Of a DNA stretch of 48,812 bases, positions 25,221 to 33,511 are shown one piece after another. This DNA is from Pseudonocardia sp. GTDB lineage: Bacteria; Actinomycetota; Actinomycetes; Mycobacteriales; Pseudonocardiaceae. A model generated the notes under the pieces. It was not told the DNA's origin. It made no database searches and saw only the letters and a list, made by a program, of their open reading frames with translations. Location of the stretch: the NCBI GenBank assembly GCA_019244295.1, contig JAFASX010000137.1:1-48812 (forward strand). Reading direction: 5' to 3'. A program made the translations under genes and the position numbers. Position 1 is the first letter of the stretch. Each line of letters opens with the position of its first letter.

Positions 25221-25322
25221 GTGGGCTCCGTGATCAAGAAGCGCCGCAAGCGCATGTCGAAGAAGAAGCACCGCAAGTTGCTTCGCAAGACTCGCGTTCA
25301 GCGGCGTAAGCTCGGCAAGTAG
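25221..25322 (+). CDS. Small ribosomal protein bS22 (AURKAIP1/mS38-like)
   Basis: A 33-residue, extremely basic protein ([20 protein letters not shown] then [12 protein letters not shown]). This is the actinobacterial homologue of mitochondrial mS38/AURKAIP1, seen near the decoding centre of mycobacterial ribosomes and named bS22 there. AAGGGAG seven bases upstream supports GTG 25221. Easily missed because of its size. It corresponds to Rv0500B. Confidence 0.9.
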   Translation: MGSVIKKRRKRMSKKKHRKLLRKTRVQRRKLGK

Positions 25323-25458
25323 CCGGGCAGGGCCTGTCACGTTAGCGGTGCGTGAATTCGCCTCGCCGCCGTGCTCCGAGCTGGATCCGCGACTAGCATC
25401 GGGCGTCGCGGCCCCATGACGCGTGCCGGCTGGGGCCAGACTTTCAGGAGATTATCAG

Positions 25459-26496
25459 GTGACGCCAAAAGTTGTGCTTGTCACGGGCGTCAGCCGGTTC
25501 GTCGGTGCACATCTAGCCTCCAGGCTAGCGGCTGACCCGGAGATTGACCGGGTACTCGGCGTGGACACACTGCCTCCGCCGAGGACCCTGCTGCGGGGCA
25601 TGGGCCGGGCGGAGTTCGTCCGCGCCGACATCCGTAACCCGCTGATCGCCAAGGTGATCCGGGGTGCCGAGGTGGACACGGTGGTGCACACGTCACTGTC
25701 GGCCCACCCCGCGCAGTCGGGTGGCCGGGTGGCGATGAAGGAAATGAACGTCATCGGCTCGATGCAGCTGCTGGCGGCTTGCCAACGGTCACCGAAGGTG
25801 AGCCGATTCGTGCTGAAGTCCACCACCGCGGTGTATGGCTGCAGCCCGAGGGACCCCGCGGTGTTCACCGAGTCAATGGCGCCCAAGGCCATGCCGTCCG
25901 GTGGGTATGCCAAAGACGCGGCTGAGATAGAGGGCTACGTACGTGGCTTCGGGCGTTGTCGCCCAGACGTGTCGGTGGCGGTGTTGCGCATGGCCAACTT
26001 CGTGGGCCCTCGGATTGAGACCTCGCTGACCAAGTATTTCTCCCTGCCCATCGTGCCTACCGTGCTTGGCTACGACGCGCGGATGCAGCTGCTGCACTCC
26101 GAGGACGCGCTTGCTGTGCTCGAGCGGGCATGTCGATCGGAGCTGTCCGGGGTGTTCAACGTTGGTGCGCAGGGCGTGTTGCTGCTCTCCCAAGCGATCC
26201 GGCGGGCCGGGCGGGTGGAGCTGTCGGTGCCGGGTGCTCTGGTCGGTCCGGTCAGCCAGTTCTTCCGGGGGACCCGCCTGCTCGACTTCACACCGGACCA
26301 GATGCGCTTCCTGAACTTCGGTCGGGTCGTGGATACTGAGCGACTGCGCAACGAGTTCGGCTTTACTCCGCGCTGGACCACAGTCCAGGCGTTTGACGAT
26401 TTCGTGCAAGGACGCCAGCTTCGTCCGGTCATCCCGGCGGCAAGGGTGCGCGCTGTTGAGCGCGGAGTGCTGGCTGCCGCACGCGCCCTACGATAA
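25459..26496 (+). CDS. NAD-dependent epimerase/dehydratase-like protein (GalE2-like)
   Basis: A 345-residue extended short-chain dehydrogenase fold, matching Rv0501. The N-terminal Rossmann loop reads VTGVSRFVGAHLA: the middle Gly of the usual T-G-x-x-G-F-x-G is replaced by Arg. The region of the catalytic Tyr-x-x-x-Lys reads GGYAKDAAEIE, which has Tyr but Ala where Lys is expected. So the enzyme may bind nucleotide weakly or not use the standard chemistry. AGGAG at 25446-25450 supports GTG 25459. The acyltransferase gene follows after ten bases. Confidence 0.85.
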   Translation: MTPKVVLVTGVSRFVGAHLASRLAADPEIDRVLGVDTLPPPRTLLRGMGRAEFVRADIRNPLIAKVIRGAEVDTVVHTSLSAHPAQSGGRVAMKEMNVIGSMQLLAACQRSPKVSRFVLKSTTAVYGCSPRDPAVFTESMAPKAMPSGGYAKDAAEIEGYVRGFGRCRPDVSVAVLRMANFVGPRIETSLTKYFSLPIVPTVLGYDARMQLLHSEDALAVLERACRSELSGVFNVGAQGVLLLSQAIRRAGRVELSVPGALVGPVSQFFRGTRLLDFTPDQMRFLNFGRVVDTERLRNEFGFTPRWTTVQAFDDFVQGRQLRPVIPAARVRAVERGVLAAARALR

Positions 26497-26505
26497 GGAG
26501 GTGCC

Positions 26506-27552
26506 ATGCCCCAGGCGCGAGTAATTCCGCTGTATAGTGATCATGGCAAGCACGGTGATCATGGCAAGGCGGTGATGCGCCGCCCTGAGCCCCGCGTACG
26601 GGTGCCGGTCGAGGCAACGGACGGGCTGCCTGGAGCCCGTGTTGTGCCGTGTCCCGCTCCCGCTGAAGAGGCCCCGCGCTGGGAGCTCGACGGCGGGCAG
26701 GTGAATCGATCCGGTTGGGAGGAGCAGCTCGCTGACCTGCTGGCGTTCCTGCGTCGGCGGCTGACCGGTGATTACGGCGTCGACGAGTTCGGGTTCGATC
26801 CCGACCTCACCGATCACGTCGTGATGGCGATCCTGTGGCCGCTCTACGAGCGCTGGTTCCGCGTTGACGCCATCGGGCTGTCCAACGTGCCCGATAGTGG
26901 CGGTGCGCTCGTGGTGGCCAATCATTCCGGCACATTACCGATCGATGGGCTCATGACGATGGTTGCCCTGCGCCGCTGCCACCCAGCCGGTCGGCACCTG
27001 CGGGCGTTGGGTGCGGACCTAGTGTTCAGCATCCCGATGATCGGTTCGATGTCTCGCAAAGTAGGGGTGACGCTGGCTTGTAACCCGGACGCCGAGCGGT
27101 TGTTGAACGCCGGTGAGCTGGTCGGGGTGTGGCCGGAAGGCTTCAAGGGCGTAGGGAAACCGTTTCGTGAACGGTACAAGCTGCAGCGTTTCGGCCGGGG
27201 CGGGTTTGTCTCGGCGGCGATGCGCACCGGAGTACCGATCATCCCGTGCTCGATCGTCGGCGCGGAAGAGATCTACCCAATGATCGCGGACCTCAAGCCG
27301 CTGGCCCGGCTGTTCGGGTTGCCGTACTTCCCGGTCACACCCTTATTCCCACTGTTCGGGCTGTTGGGCGCGGTGCCGTTGCCGTCGAAGTGGTACATCG
27401 AGTTCGGCGAACCGATTCGTACCGACCGCTACGAGCCGGCGGACGCTGACGACCCGATGCTCGTCTTCAACGTCACCGACCAGGTTCGGGAGACCATCCA
27501 ACAAACGCTGTATCGGCTACTGAGCCTGCGCCGGAACGCATTCATCGGCTGA
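26506..27552 (+). CDS. 1-acylglycerol-3-phosphate acyltransferase-like protein (PlsC domain)
   Basis: A 348-residue acyltransferase-fold protein like Rv0502. After a poorly conserved, basic first 75 residues comes the domain with ALVVANHSGTLPIDGLM (active-site His with a wider spacing to Asp than the classic HX4D), GVWPEGFKG and VPIIPCSIVGAEE. Probably acylates a glycerolipid or related lipid at the membrane. AGGAGG lies six bases before ATG 26506. Co-transcribed with the epimerase-like gene; convergent with the HAD phosphatase gene 28 bases away. Confidence 0.87.
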   Translation: MPQARVIPLYSDHGKHGDHGKAVMRRPEPRVRVPVEATDGLPGARVVPCPAPAEEAPRWELDGGQVNRSGWEEQLADLLAFLRRRLTGDYGVDEFGFDPDLTDHVVMAILWPLYERWFRVDAIGLSNVPDSGGALVVANHSGTLPIDGLMTMVALRRCHPAGRHLRALGADLVFSIPMIGSMSRKVGVTLACNPDAERLLNAGELVGVWPEGFKGVGKPFRERYKLQRFGRGGFVSAAMRTGVPIIPCSIVGAEEIYPMIADLKPLARLFGLPYFPVTPLFPLFGLLGAVPLPSKWYIEFGEPIRTDRYEPADADDPMLVFNVTDQVRETIQQTLYRLLSLRRNAFIG

Positions 27553-27580
27553 TTGTGCGCGGTTCCTGGGGTCGGTGGGG

Positions 27581-28537
27581 TCAGCTTCGACGGCGGTAGG
27601 CTAGGCCGGCCGCGACCGCCCCCGCGACCGCCCCGGCGCCCAGGACCGACGGCACTCCGATTCGAGCGGCTTTGCGCCCGGTGCGGAAGTCTCGGATCTC
27701 CCAGCCACGAGCTCGCGCGATGTCACGCAGCTCGGAATCAGGGTTGACCGCGACGGCGGTACCCACCGCCGAGAGCATCGGAACGTCGTTGACTGAGTCT
27801 GAGTAGGCGGCGCATCGGCGCAGATCCAGCCCTTGTTGTACGGCCAGCGCGCGCACCGCGTGTGCTTTAGCTGGCCCGTGCAGGACCTCGCCAACCAGCC
27901 GACCGGTGTATTTTCCATCCACGCTCTCGGCGACCGTGCCGAGCGCGCCGGTCAGCCCCAACCGGCGGGCAATGATTGATGCGAGCTCGACAGGCGTGGC
28001 GGTTACCAGCCACACCCGTTGACCGGCATCCAGATGCATGTCGGCGAGCGCCTTGGTACCGGCCCAGATCCGGTCGACCATCAGCTCGTCGTAGATCTCT
28101 TCGCCGAGCTCAACGAGCTCGGAAACAGAGCGGCCCGTGACGAACGACAGCGCATGGTCCCGATGGTTCTGAATGCCCTGTTGGTTTTCTCGCCCACCCA
28201 CCCGAAACTTGAGTTGCTGCCAGGCAAAACCGGCCAAGTCCGAGATGCCGAAGAATTTCCGTGCGGCTAACCCCCTGGCGAAGTGGAAGATCGACGCACC
28301 GATCATCATGGTGTTGTCGACGTCGAAGAACGCAGCCGCTGTTAGATCTAGCAAAACCAGCTGACCGGTGGTGTCCCTTACTTCGGCTACTGGCTTGAGA
28401 TGGATAGCAGCGGCTGCGGCCGCTGCCTTTCCAGCCATTTCTGCCCAACTCGTACCACTCTGCTGCTCAGTTGCCGCAGGGGCCGAGCCAGGCTCAAGCA
28501 GGGAACCCACCCAGCGCCTCCCCATTCGCAGGCCCAT
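27581..28537 (-). CDS. HAD-superfamily IB phosphatase (SerB1-like)
   Basis: A 318-residue HAD hydrolase like Rv0505c. Motif [10 protein letters not shown] near residue 71, motif II LVTATP, motif III Lys in [11 protein letters not shown], and motif [13 protein letters not shown] are all intact. A hydrophobic glycine/alanine-rich helix lies at the C-terminus ([19 protein letters not shown]), so it may be membrane-tethered. Annotated as phosphoserine phosphatase in mycobacteria, but the substrate is unproven. It is the last of three reverse-strand genes after the BldN-type sigma and RsbN-like genes, 78 bases from the latter. ATG 28537 lacks a clear ribosome binding site; ATG 28525 is possible. 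Confidence 0.85.
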   Translation of the reverse strand: MGLRMGRRWVGSLLEPGSAPAATEQQSGTSWAEMAGKAAAAAAAIHLKPVAEVRDTTGQLVLLDLTAAAFFDVDNTMMIGASIFHFARGLAARKFFGISDLAGFAWQQLKFRVGGRENQQGIQNHRDHALSFVTGRSVSELVELGEEIYDELMVDRIWAGTKALADMHLDAGQRVWLVTATPVELASIIARRLGLTGALGTVAESVDGKYTGRLVGEVLHGPAKAHAVRALAVQQGLDLRRCAAYSDSVNDVPMLSAVGTAVAVNPDSELRDIARARGWEIRDFRTGRKAARIGVPSVLGAGAVAGAVAAGLAYRRRS

Positions 28538-28615
28538 TCGTACTCAGCCTACTGCGCTGTCGTGACCTACGGAGGCCCTGTTATGCACATCGCGCTTCAT
28601 CTCACATTGACAACA

Positions 28616-29965
28616 TCAGTTGCCTGGCTTACCGCCCGACCCGGACGAGAGCGGCTGGAGCAGGATCGGCAACAGTGGGACTGGCAGGCTGAGGCCTGAA
28701 GGCTGCTCCGCGGGGACGTTCGACGGCTCCGTCTTGTCGTTGCTGCGCGTCTGTTCCCGACCAGGTAGCGGACTCACTTCACCGGTATTGCCGGGCCTGG
28801 TGCCGGAGAGCTGGGGCAACTGCGGCAGCTCAGGCGAACTTGCCGTGTTTGGCTTGGTGAGAGCCCCGCCGGATGACGTCTGTGGGGACCGGCTTGTGCC
28901 GGTCGGCACGCTCGAACGTTCGCTGTGGGCAGGAATGCTTGGCCCGCTCACCGAGTGGGTTTGGGGGGCGGTGCTTGACTCTTTGGTGCCGCAGGCGCTC
29001 TTGGCCGGTAGCGGACCAAGCTCGTCGGACTCACCGGAGGTGACATTGTCACAGGTCTGGCGGTTGCTCAACGATTGCGCCCTGGTGCGCAACAGCTCGA
29101 GCAGCCGAATCGAGTTGTCCACATCTAGCTGTGCCGACGGGGGCATCGACGAGCGCATCGCGGCCAGCCGTCGCGATTGGGCGTTTGCCCAGTTGGACAA
29201 CGTGGTCAGCTCGTTCTTGTTGCCCGCGTTGATCCCGCTGAGCAACAGGCGGGAGCCGGCGGCGGTTTGTTCGTTGAACCCGCGCAGCGCCTGGCTGATG
29301 TCGGTGCCGCGGTCGGCGGAGGCCGCCTGGTTGGAGTTGAGCGCTTGAACCTCGTCCAGCCGGGTGGCGGCGTAATCGAGTTGACGCTGCCCCTTGTTCT
29401 CCTGGCCGGGCGTCAGCGCAACCACGCCGGATTCGGTGGTCTTCTTCACGCCGTACAGGGTGTCGCCGGGAAGCGCGTTTTGGCTGAACAGTGCGCCACC
29501 ACCGGTAACAGCCAGCGCCATCACCACCGCCGCCGCGCTGATCCCTATCACGCTGCCGCGCTGATGATCTCCGGCCGCTGCGATACGACGGGGAAAGCGA
29601 TGTCGACCCCGGCTGCCGCTCAGCGGCAGCACGTTGGTCGTGTTGGCGGAGCCTGAAACGCCTTCGGGGGTTTCCGCGGTTTCCGCCTGTGCGGGCATCA
29701 TGGCGGAGGCGGCGGCCATGACCTTGGCACGCATCCGGGCCGAGGCCTCCCCGCTCGGCGCCAGCGCCGAGCGGCTCTCCCGCAGCAACGAGACGACCTC
29801 AAGCTCTCGGCGCAACATCTCATCATCCGACAGGTTTGCGTGGTTCGAGGGCACCGCGTTGTTCGGCCACGTTCTGTCGTGCGACCACGCTGTGTTGGCA
29901 TACAGCACCGCGTTCTCCACCGCGGCGGCGAACCGCTCGATGTCTCGGCCTTCACCCGTGGCCAT
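28616..29965 (-). CDS. Anti-sigma factor-like DUF5667 membrane protein (RsbN-like)
   Basis: A 449-residue single-pass membrane protein. A cytoplasmic N-domain (about 1-135, ERFAAAVENAVLYANT, DDEMLRRELEVVSLLRES) precedes one helix at about 138-160, then the DUF5667 domain (about 164-285) with NALPGDTLYGVKKTTE and LDYAATRLDEVQAL, and a long Ser/Pro/Thr-rich extracellular tail ending in a hydrophobic stretch. Its layout and its place 181 bases after a BldN-type sigma gene match Streptomyces RsbN, the anti-sigma of BldN. It should bind the sigma with its N-domain. ATG 29965; the upstream frame is non-conserved. It has its own ECF-type promoter at 30014-30041. Confidence 0.82.
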   Translation of the reverse strand: MATGEGRDIERFAAAVENAVLYANTAWSHDRTWPNNAVPSNHANLSDDEMLRRELEVVSLLRESRSALAPSGEASARMRAKVMAAASAMMPAQAETAETPEGVSGSANTTNVLPLSGSRGRHRFPRRIAAAGDHQRGSVIGISAAAVVMALAVTGGGALFSQNALPGDTLYGVKKTTESGVVALTPGQENKGQRQLDYAATRLDEVQALNSNQAASADRGTDISQALRGFNEQTAAGSRLLLSGINAGNKNELTTLSNWANAQSRRLAAMRSSMPPSAQLDVDNSIRLLELLRTRAQSLSNRQTCDNVTSGESDELGPLPAKSACGTKESSTAPQTHSVSGPSIPAHSERSSVPTGTSRSPQTSSGGALTKPNTASSPELPQLPQLSGTRPGNTGEVSPLPGREQTRSNDKTEPSNVPAEQPSGLSLPVPLLPILLQPLSSGSGGKPGN

Positions 29966-30013
29966 GTCTCCCGTCCTCACTGCGTTCTCCCGCTCCCCCA
30001 GAGCTGACCAGTA

Positions 30014-30041
30014 CAACGAGTCAGTTCGCAGGTGGTTACGG
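30014..30041 (-). promoter_or_regulatory. ECF-type promoter of the rsbN-like gene
   Basis: On the reverse strand CGTAAC (30041-30036) is followed after 16 bases by CGTTGT (30019-30014), the AAC/CGT pattern of ECF promoters and close to what I recall of BldN-dependent promoters. Transcription would begin near 30007, about 40 bases before the ATG at 29965. It is the only such pair I found in front of a gene here. Confidence 0.6.
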
Positions 30042-30146
30042 GGGTGACGGCATTCACCAAACGGAGTGACGTGCCCGGTGAGCTTGTGCATGGCGTGATC
30101 TGGGCCGTGATCTGGGCCGCGACACCCCGATCGGGGTACTCGCCGT

Positions 30147-31124
30147 TCATCGTAGGCCTTCAGGGAGTAACTGAGCGAGTCTGCGGACCGCCCGATGTTG
30201 CAGGGCTTTCACCGCGCCCTCGTTGCGTCCCATCAGTCGTGCCGTTTCGGCCACGGACAGCCCCTGAAGGAACCGCAACGCGATGCATTCCTTCTGATCG
30301 GCGTTGAGCTTGGCGACGCACCGCAGTAGCTCTTCATGCGTGGCGCCGTCGACCACCTGCTGCTCAGGACCGGACGTGCTGGGCGAGAGGTCCGCGATTT
30401 CGGCTGTCGTCTGCTCCAGGCGGTAGCGACTGGACTTGACGTGGTCGAGCACCAAGTTGCGGGCGATCGTGACGAACCAGGCGCCGATGTCTCGGCCTTG
30501 GTAGCTCACCGATGAGATTCGGCGCAACGCTCGGAGAAAGGTCTCCGCGGTGAGATCCTCGGCGAGTTGGCGGTCGCTCACCCGGAACAGAACGTAGCGG
30601 AACACCATCTCGTGGTAGCGGTCGTACAGTTGGCCGAAGGCCTCCTGGTCGCCCGCCTGGGTGGCCCGGACCAGGTTCCAACCGGCAAGACCGTCGCTGT
30701 CTGTGGTTTCCGTGGTTTCCGTGGCCAGATCCTCGACGTCGGCCTGGTCTACTTGATCACCGTCGAGCTGGGCTGGTCGGGGCTCGGTGACCCTCGGCGG
30801 CATGGCCGTCGGACGGCTGTTTAGCCGAGACACCGCGTCGATCCGACCTGAGCCGTTGGCCGGTGTGCCCGGCGCGGAGTGCTCAGCGGAGTGCTCAAGA
30901 GGGGGTGATGGTGGAACTTCGTCTGGTCGAGGCCGTGGCAGCAGCGGCACTGGGTAACCAGCGCGCTGGCTGGCGACGGCCTGGCTGACCCGGGGGTCGA
31001 CCCGCTGGGTCGCGGGCTCTCCCTGAGCACTGTGGCCGGAGTTCGGGTACTGACCGACGGCTTCCGCGCTGGGGGAACGCTGTTCCGAGCGCAGCAGGCG
31101 CATGGGTCGCAAAGGCCGGGTCAC
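30147..31124 (-). CDS. ECF-type RNA polymerase sigma factor, BldN family
   Basis: A 325-residue sigma factor. The first 145 residues are a disordered, proline- and serine-rich extension, as BldN has a shorter pro-sequence. Region 2 follows (ATQAGDQEAFGQLYDRY, AEDLTAETFLRALRRI, YQGRDIGAWFVTIARNLV) and region 4 (LRCVAKLNADQKECIALRF, then LSVAETARLMGRNEGAVKAL). The core reads very close to Streptomyces BldN, a developmental sigma. The likely partner is the RsbN-like gene downstream. GTG 31124 is the annotated start; ATG 31103 is equally possible, and the true start may be processed away in BldN-type proteins. Confidence 0.88.
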   Translation of the reverse strand: MTRPLRPMRLLRSEQRSPSAEAVGQYPNSGHSAQGEPATQRVDPRVSQAVASQRAGYPVPLLPRPRPDEVPPSPPLEHSAEHSAPGTPANGSGRIDAVSRLNSRPTAMPPRVTEPRPAQLDGDQVDQADVEDLATETTETTDSDGLAGWNLVRATQAGDQEAFGQLYDRYHEMVFRYVLFRVSDRQLAEDLTAETFLRALRRISSVSYQGRDIGAWFVTIARNLVLDHVKSSRYRLEQTTAEIADLSPSTSGPEQQVVDGATHEELLRCVAKLNADQKECIALRFLQGLSVAETARLMGRNEGAVKALQHRAVRRLAQLLPEGLR

Positions 31125-31459
31125 GATTCTCAGTGGAGGACGCGCGAAGCGACCCAGGTTGAGAGAACCAAAACTCGCGACGGGGCCGGCTCGTTACCGA
31201 TGACGTACAGCATGTGGCGCTCCCTCGGTTTTCGACGGTGCCTCGCGGCCGTGCCCCCGCCCGGCGGCCGCGCCAGGAGCATAGGGCCGATCACACAGAC
31301 CCTGTCACTGTGGTCCCGGGTTCGAGCGGTGCAGCCGGTGAGCGGTTTACTAGGCGCGTTAGGCGCAGATTTCCGATTGGTAACGATTGATTCGAGTACT
31401 GTCTGTCGACGAACGGGTGCTTGTCGCCGACGAATGGATCACGCGATCGAGTCACGCTG
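31125..31459. other. Divergent intergenic region between the sigma and acyl-CoA synthetase genes
   Basis: About 335 bases holding the promoters of two divergent genes. A forward GTAAC at 31380-31384 is followed after 16 bases by GTCTGT, only a partial ECF match. No gene or strong repeat is visible. Confidence 0.5.
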
Positions 31460-33154
31460 ATGAGTGCCAGGCTAGTGAGACCCGATTCACCGGCGGACAA
31501 CGAGCGATTGGCGTGCGAGACTTCGGCGGTGGTCAGCCAGTCGAGTGCAACCAGAACCAGTACTGGCCAGTTCTCGGTCGCCGAGGTGATGGCCGGTGTC
31601 GATCTGACCGGCAATGTGGCGGATCTGGTATCGGCCGCCGCCAGTCGGGGTCCGGAACACCCTGCGTTCGTCGAGGCAGGTAACCAGCTGGCGGTGAGCT
31701 GGGCGCAGGCCAACGCGGCTGTCGATGCCGAGGCGGCGCGGTTAGTCTCGGCGGGAGTGCGCCCCGGTGACCGGGTACTGGTCCGGCTGCCGCAGAGCAT
31801 TCCCCTATGCCTTGCCCAGCTCGGGGCGCTGCGCGCTGGGGCGATCATGGTGCCGGCCAGCACCCAGTCCGCCGAGCGTGAGCTGGCCCTCATCGTCGCC
31901 GACTGCGCGCCGGCCGCGGTGGTTGCCGAGCCAGACGACGAGGTAGCCGCCCGCGCGGCCGGGTCGGCCACGGTACTTGGCCCGCCTATGCTTGACGCGG
32001 TGCCGGCGGCAGCGTCTCTGGTCCAGCCCTCGGTGGCGCCCTCGGTCGCCAGAGGCGGGGAGGACATCGCGGTGCTCGGCTACACCTCGGGCAGCACCGG
32101 AGCCCCGCGAGGAGTGCGCTTGTCGCACCGGGCGCTGCTGGCCAACCGGGCCCAGATCGGGGCGCTGCGGCCCAGCCCGATCAGCCCGGCCGACCGCGTG
32201 CTGCTGCACCTGCCGCTGTTTCACATCTACGGTCTTGGCGCCGGTCTGCTCCAGATCTGCTGGGCCGGCGCCACCGCGGTGCTGGTCGATCGGGTGGACC
32301 CCGATGCGGTGGTGGCGGCGATCCACCGTGAGCGGGTCACCGTGGTAGCCGGGGTGCCCTCAATGTACCGGGCGCTGCTGGAGCTGCCGCCGGCGAGCTT
32401 GCGTGACCGGCTGGTGTCGGTCCGGTTGTGCACGGCGGGCGGCGCGCCGCTTGCCCCCGAGCTGTTGCGGCGGTTCCACGAGGTAACCGGGTTGGAGCTG
32501 TTCGAGGGATACGGGCTGACCGAGACCGCTCCGGTGCTGACCAGTACGCTGGTCGGTGGATGGGCCAAGCCCGGTTCGGTGGGCCGGCCGTTGCCCGGGG
32601 TGCAGCTGCGGCTGGTCGACGCCGACGGGAGATTGCGTGCTGATGAGCCGGACGCTGGTGACGAGGACGGGCTGGAGGGCTCGGACGACGAGCATGACAC
32701 GGGGCTGGTCGCCGTGCGCGGGCCGAATCTGTTCTCTGGGTACTGGCCGGATGGCGCGGACGGCCCAGATGAGGAGGGCTGGTTCCGCACCTCCGACGTC
32801 GGCTACCTGGACGCCGACGGCGACCTACATCTGGTGAACCGAGCGAATGACTTGATCATCGTGAACGGGTTCAACGTGTACCCGCGCGAGGTCGAAAACG
32901 TGCTCACGGAGCACCCGGCGGTGGCTGAGGCCGCGGTTGTCGGGGTGCCCGACGAGCGCACCGGGGAAGCGGTGTTGGCGGTGCTGGTGCGGCGTGCTGG
33001 CGCGGAGTTGACCACCGAGCAGGTACGGGCGCACTGTGCCACTCGACTGGCCCGGTTCAAGATCCCGTCGGTGGTGGAGTTCGCCGACCGGTTGCCGCGC
33101 TCGGCCACCGGTAAGATCACCCGTTTCGCGCTGCGATCGGCGCGGCGTCCGTGA
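31460..33154 (+). CDS. AMP-binding acyl-CoA synthetase (FadD-like)
   Basis: A 564-residue ANL-superfamily enzyme that adenylates a carboxylic acid and joins it to CoA. A3 P-loop YTSGSTGAPRGV (near residue 208), A5 EGYGLTETAP, A7 FRTSDVGYLDADGD, A8 NDLIIVNGFNVYPREVE and the catalytic-Lys A10 SATGKITRF are all intact. An acidic insertion (DEPDAGDEDGLEGSDDEHD) interrupts the domain just before A7. The first 45 residues are not conserved, so ATG 31589 may be the real start. The glutaredoxin gene overlaps its stop by four bases. The acyl substrate is unknown. Confidence 0.88.
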   Translation: MSARLVRPDSPADNERLACETSAVVSQSSATRTSTGQFSVAEVMAGVDLTGNVADLVSAAASRGPEHPAFVEAGNQLAVSWAQANAAVDAEAARLVSAGVRPGDRVLVRLPQSIPLCLAQLGALRAGAIMVPASTQSAERELALIVADCAPAAVVAEPDDEVAARAAGSATVLGPPMLDAVPAAASLVQPSVAPSVARGGEDIAVLGYTSGSTGAPRGVRLSHRALLANRAQIGALRPSPISPADRVLLHLPLFHIYGLGAGLLQICWAGATAVLVDRVDPDAVVAAIHRERVTVVAGVPSMYRALLELPPASLRDRLVSVRLCTAGGAPLAPELLRRFHEVTGLELFEGYGLTETAPVLTSTLVGGWAKPGSVGRPLPGVQLRLVDADGRLRADEPDAGDEDGLEGSDDEHDTGLVAVRGPNLFSGYWPDGADGPDEEGWFRTSDVGYLDADGDLHLVNRANDLIIVNGFNVYPREVENVLTEHPAVAEAAVVGVPDERTGEAVLAVLVRRAGAELTTEQVRAHCATRLARFKIPSVVEFADRLPRSATGKITRFALRSARRP

Positions 33155-33417
33155 CCGCGCGGCCGGCGGCCAGCGTGCCCCCTCGGGTCACGCTGCTGAC
33201 CCGGCGCCACTGCTCGTTGTGCGATACCGCCGCCAACGCGGTGCGGCGGATCTGCGGCGAGCTCGACGTCGGCTGGACCAGCCACGACGTAGACACCGAT
33301 CCCGAACTGCGCGCGGAATACGGCGACCGGGTGCCAGTGATCCTCATCGACGGCCGCGAACACGGTTACTGGAGGGTTGAGGAAGATCGGTTCCGTGCCG
33401 CGCTGGCCCAACTCTAG
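33151..33417 (+). CDS. Glutaredoxin-like protein (DUF836)
   Basis: An 88-residue thioredoxin-fold protein with the redox pair Cys21-x-x-Cys24 in TRRHCSLCDTA, cis-Pro in VPVILIDG and a C-terminal helix. It matches Rv0508, which precedes hemA in mycobacteria. Start GTG 33151 overlaps the stop of the acyl-CoA synthetase gene (GTGA). In an organism making mycothiol it could work as a mycoredoxin-like reductase, but its motif is CSLC rather than the mycoredoxin CGYC-type, so the partner thiol is unknown. Confidence 0.9.
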   Translation: MTARPAASVPPRVTLLTRRHCSLCDTAANAVRRICGELDVGWTSHDVDTDPELRAEYGDRVPVILIDGREHGYWRVEEDRFRAALAQL

Positions 33418-33511
33418 CCCGGTCGCCGTAGCTGTGCGGTGATTACAGTCGGGTGACAGCCTCGGACGTGGTACTGCGAACTGAGGGGCCTAGCGGATAC
33501 GAACTACAGTC

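Noticed and set aside
31380..31406. Second BldN-type promoter before the acyl-CoA synthetase gene
   Set aside because: GTAAC is present, but at 16 bases the -10 reads GTCTGT rather than CGTT.
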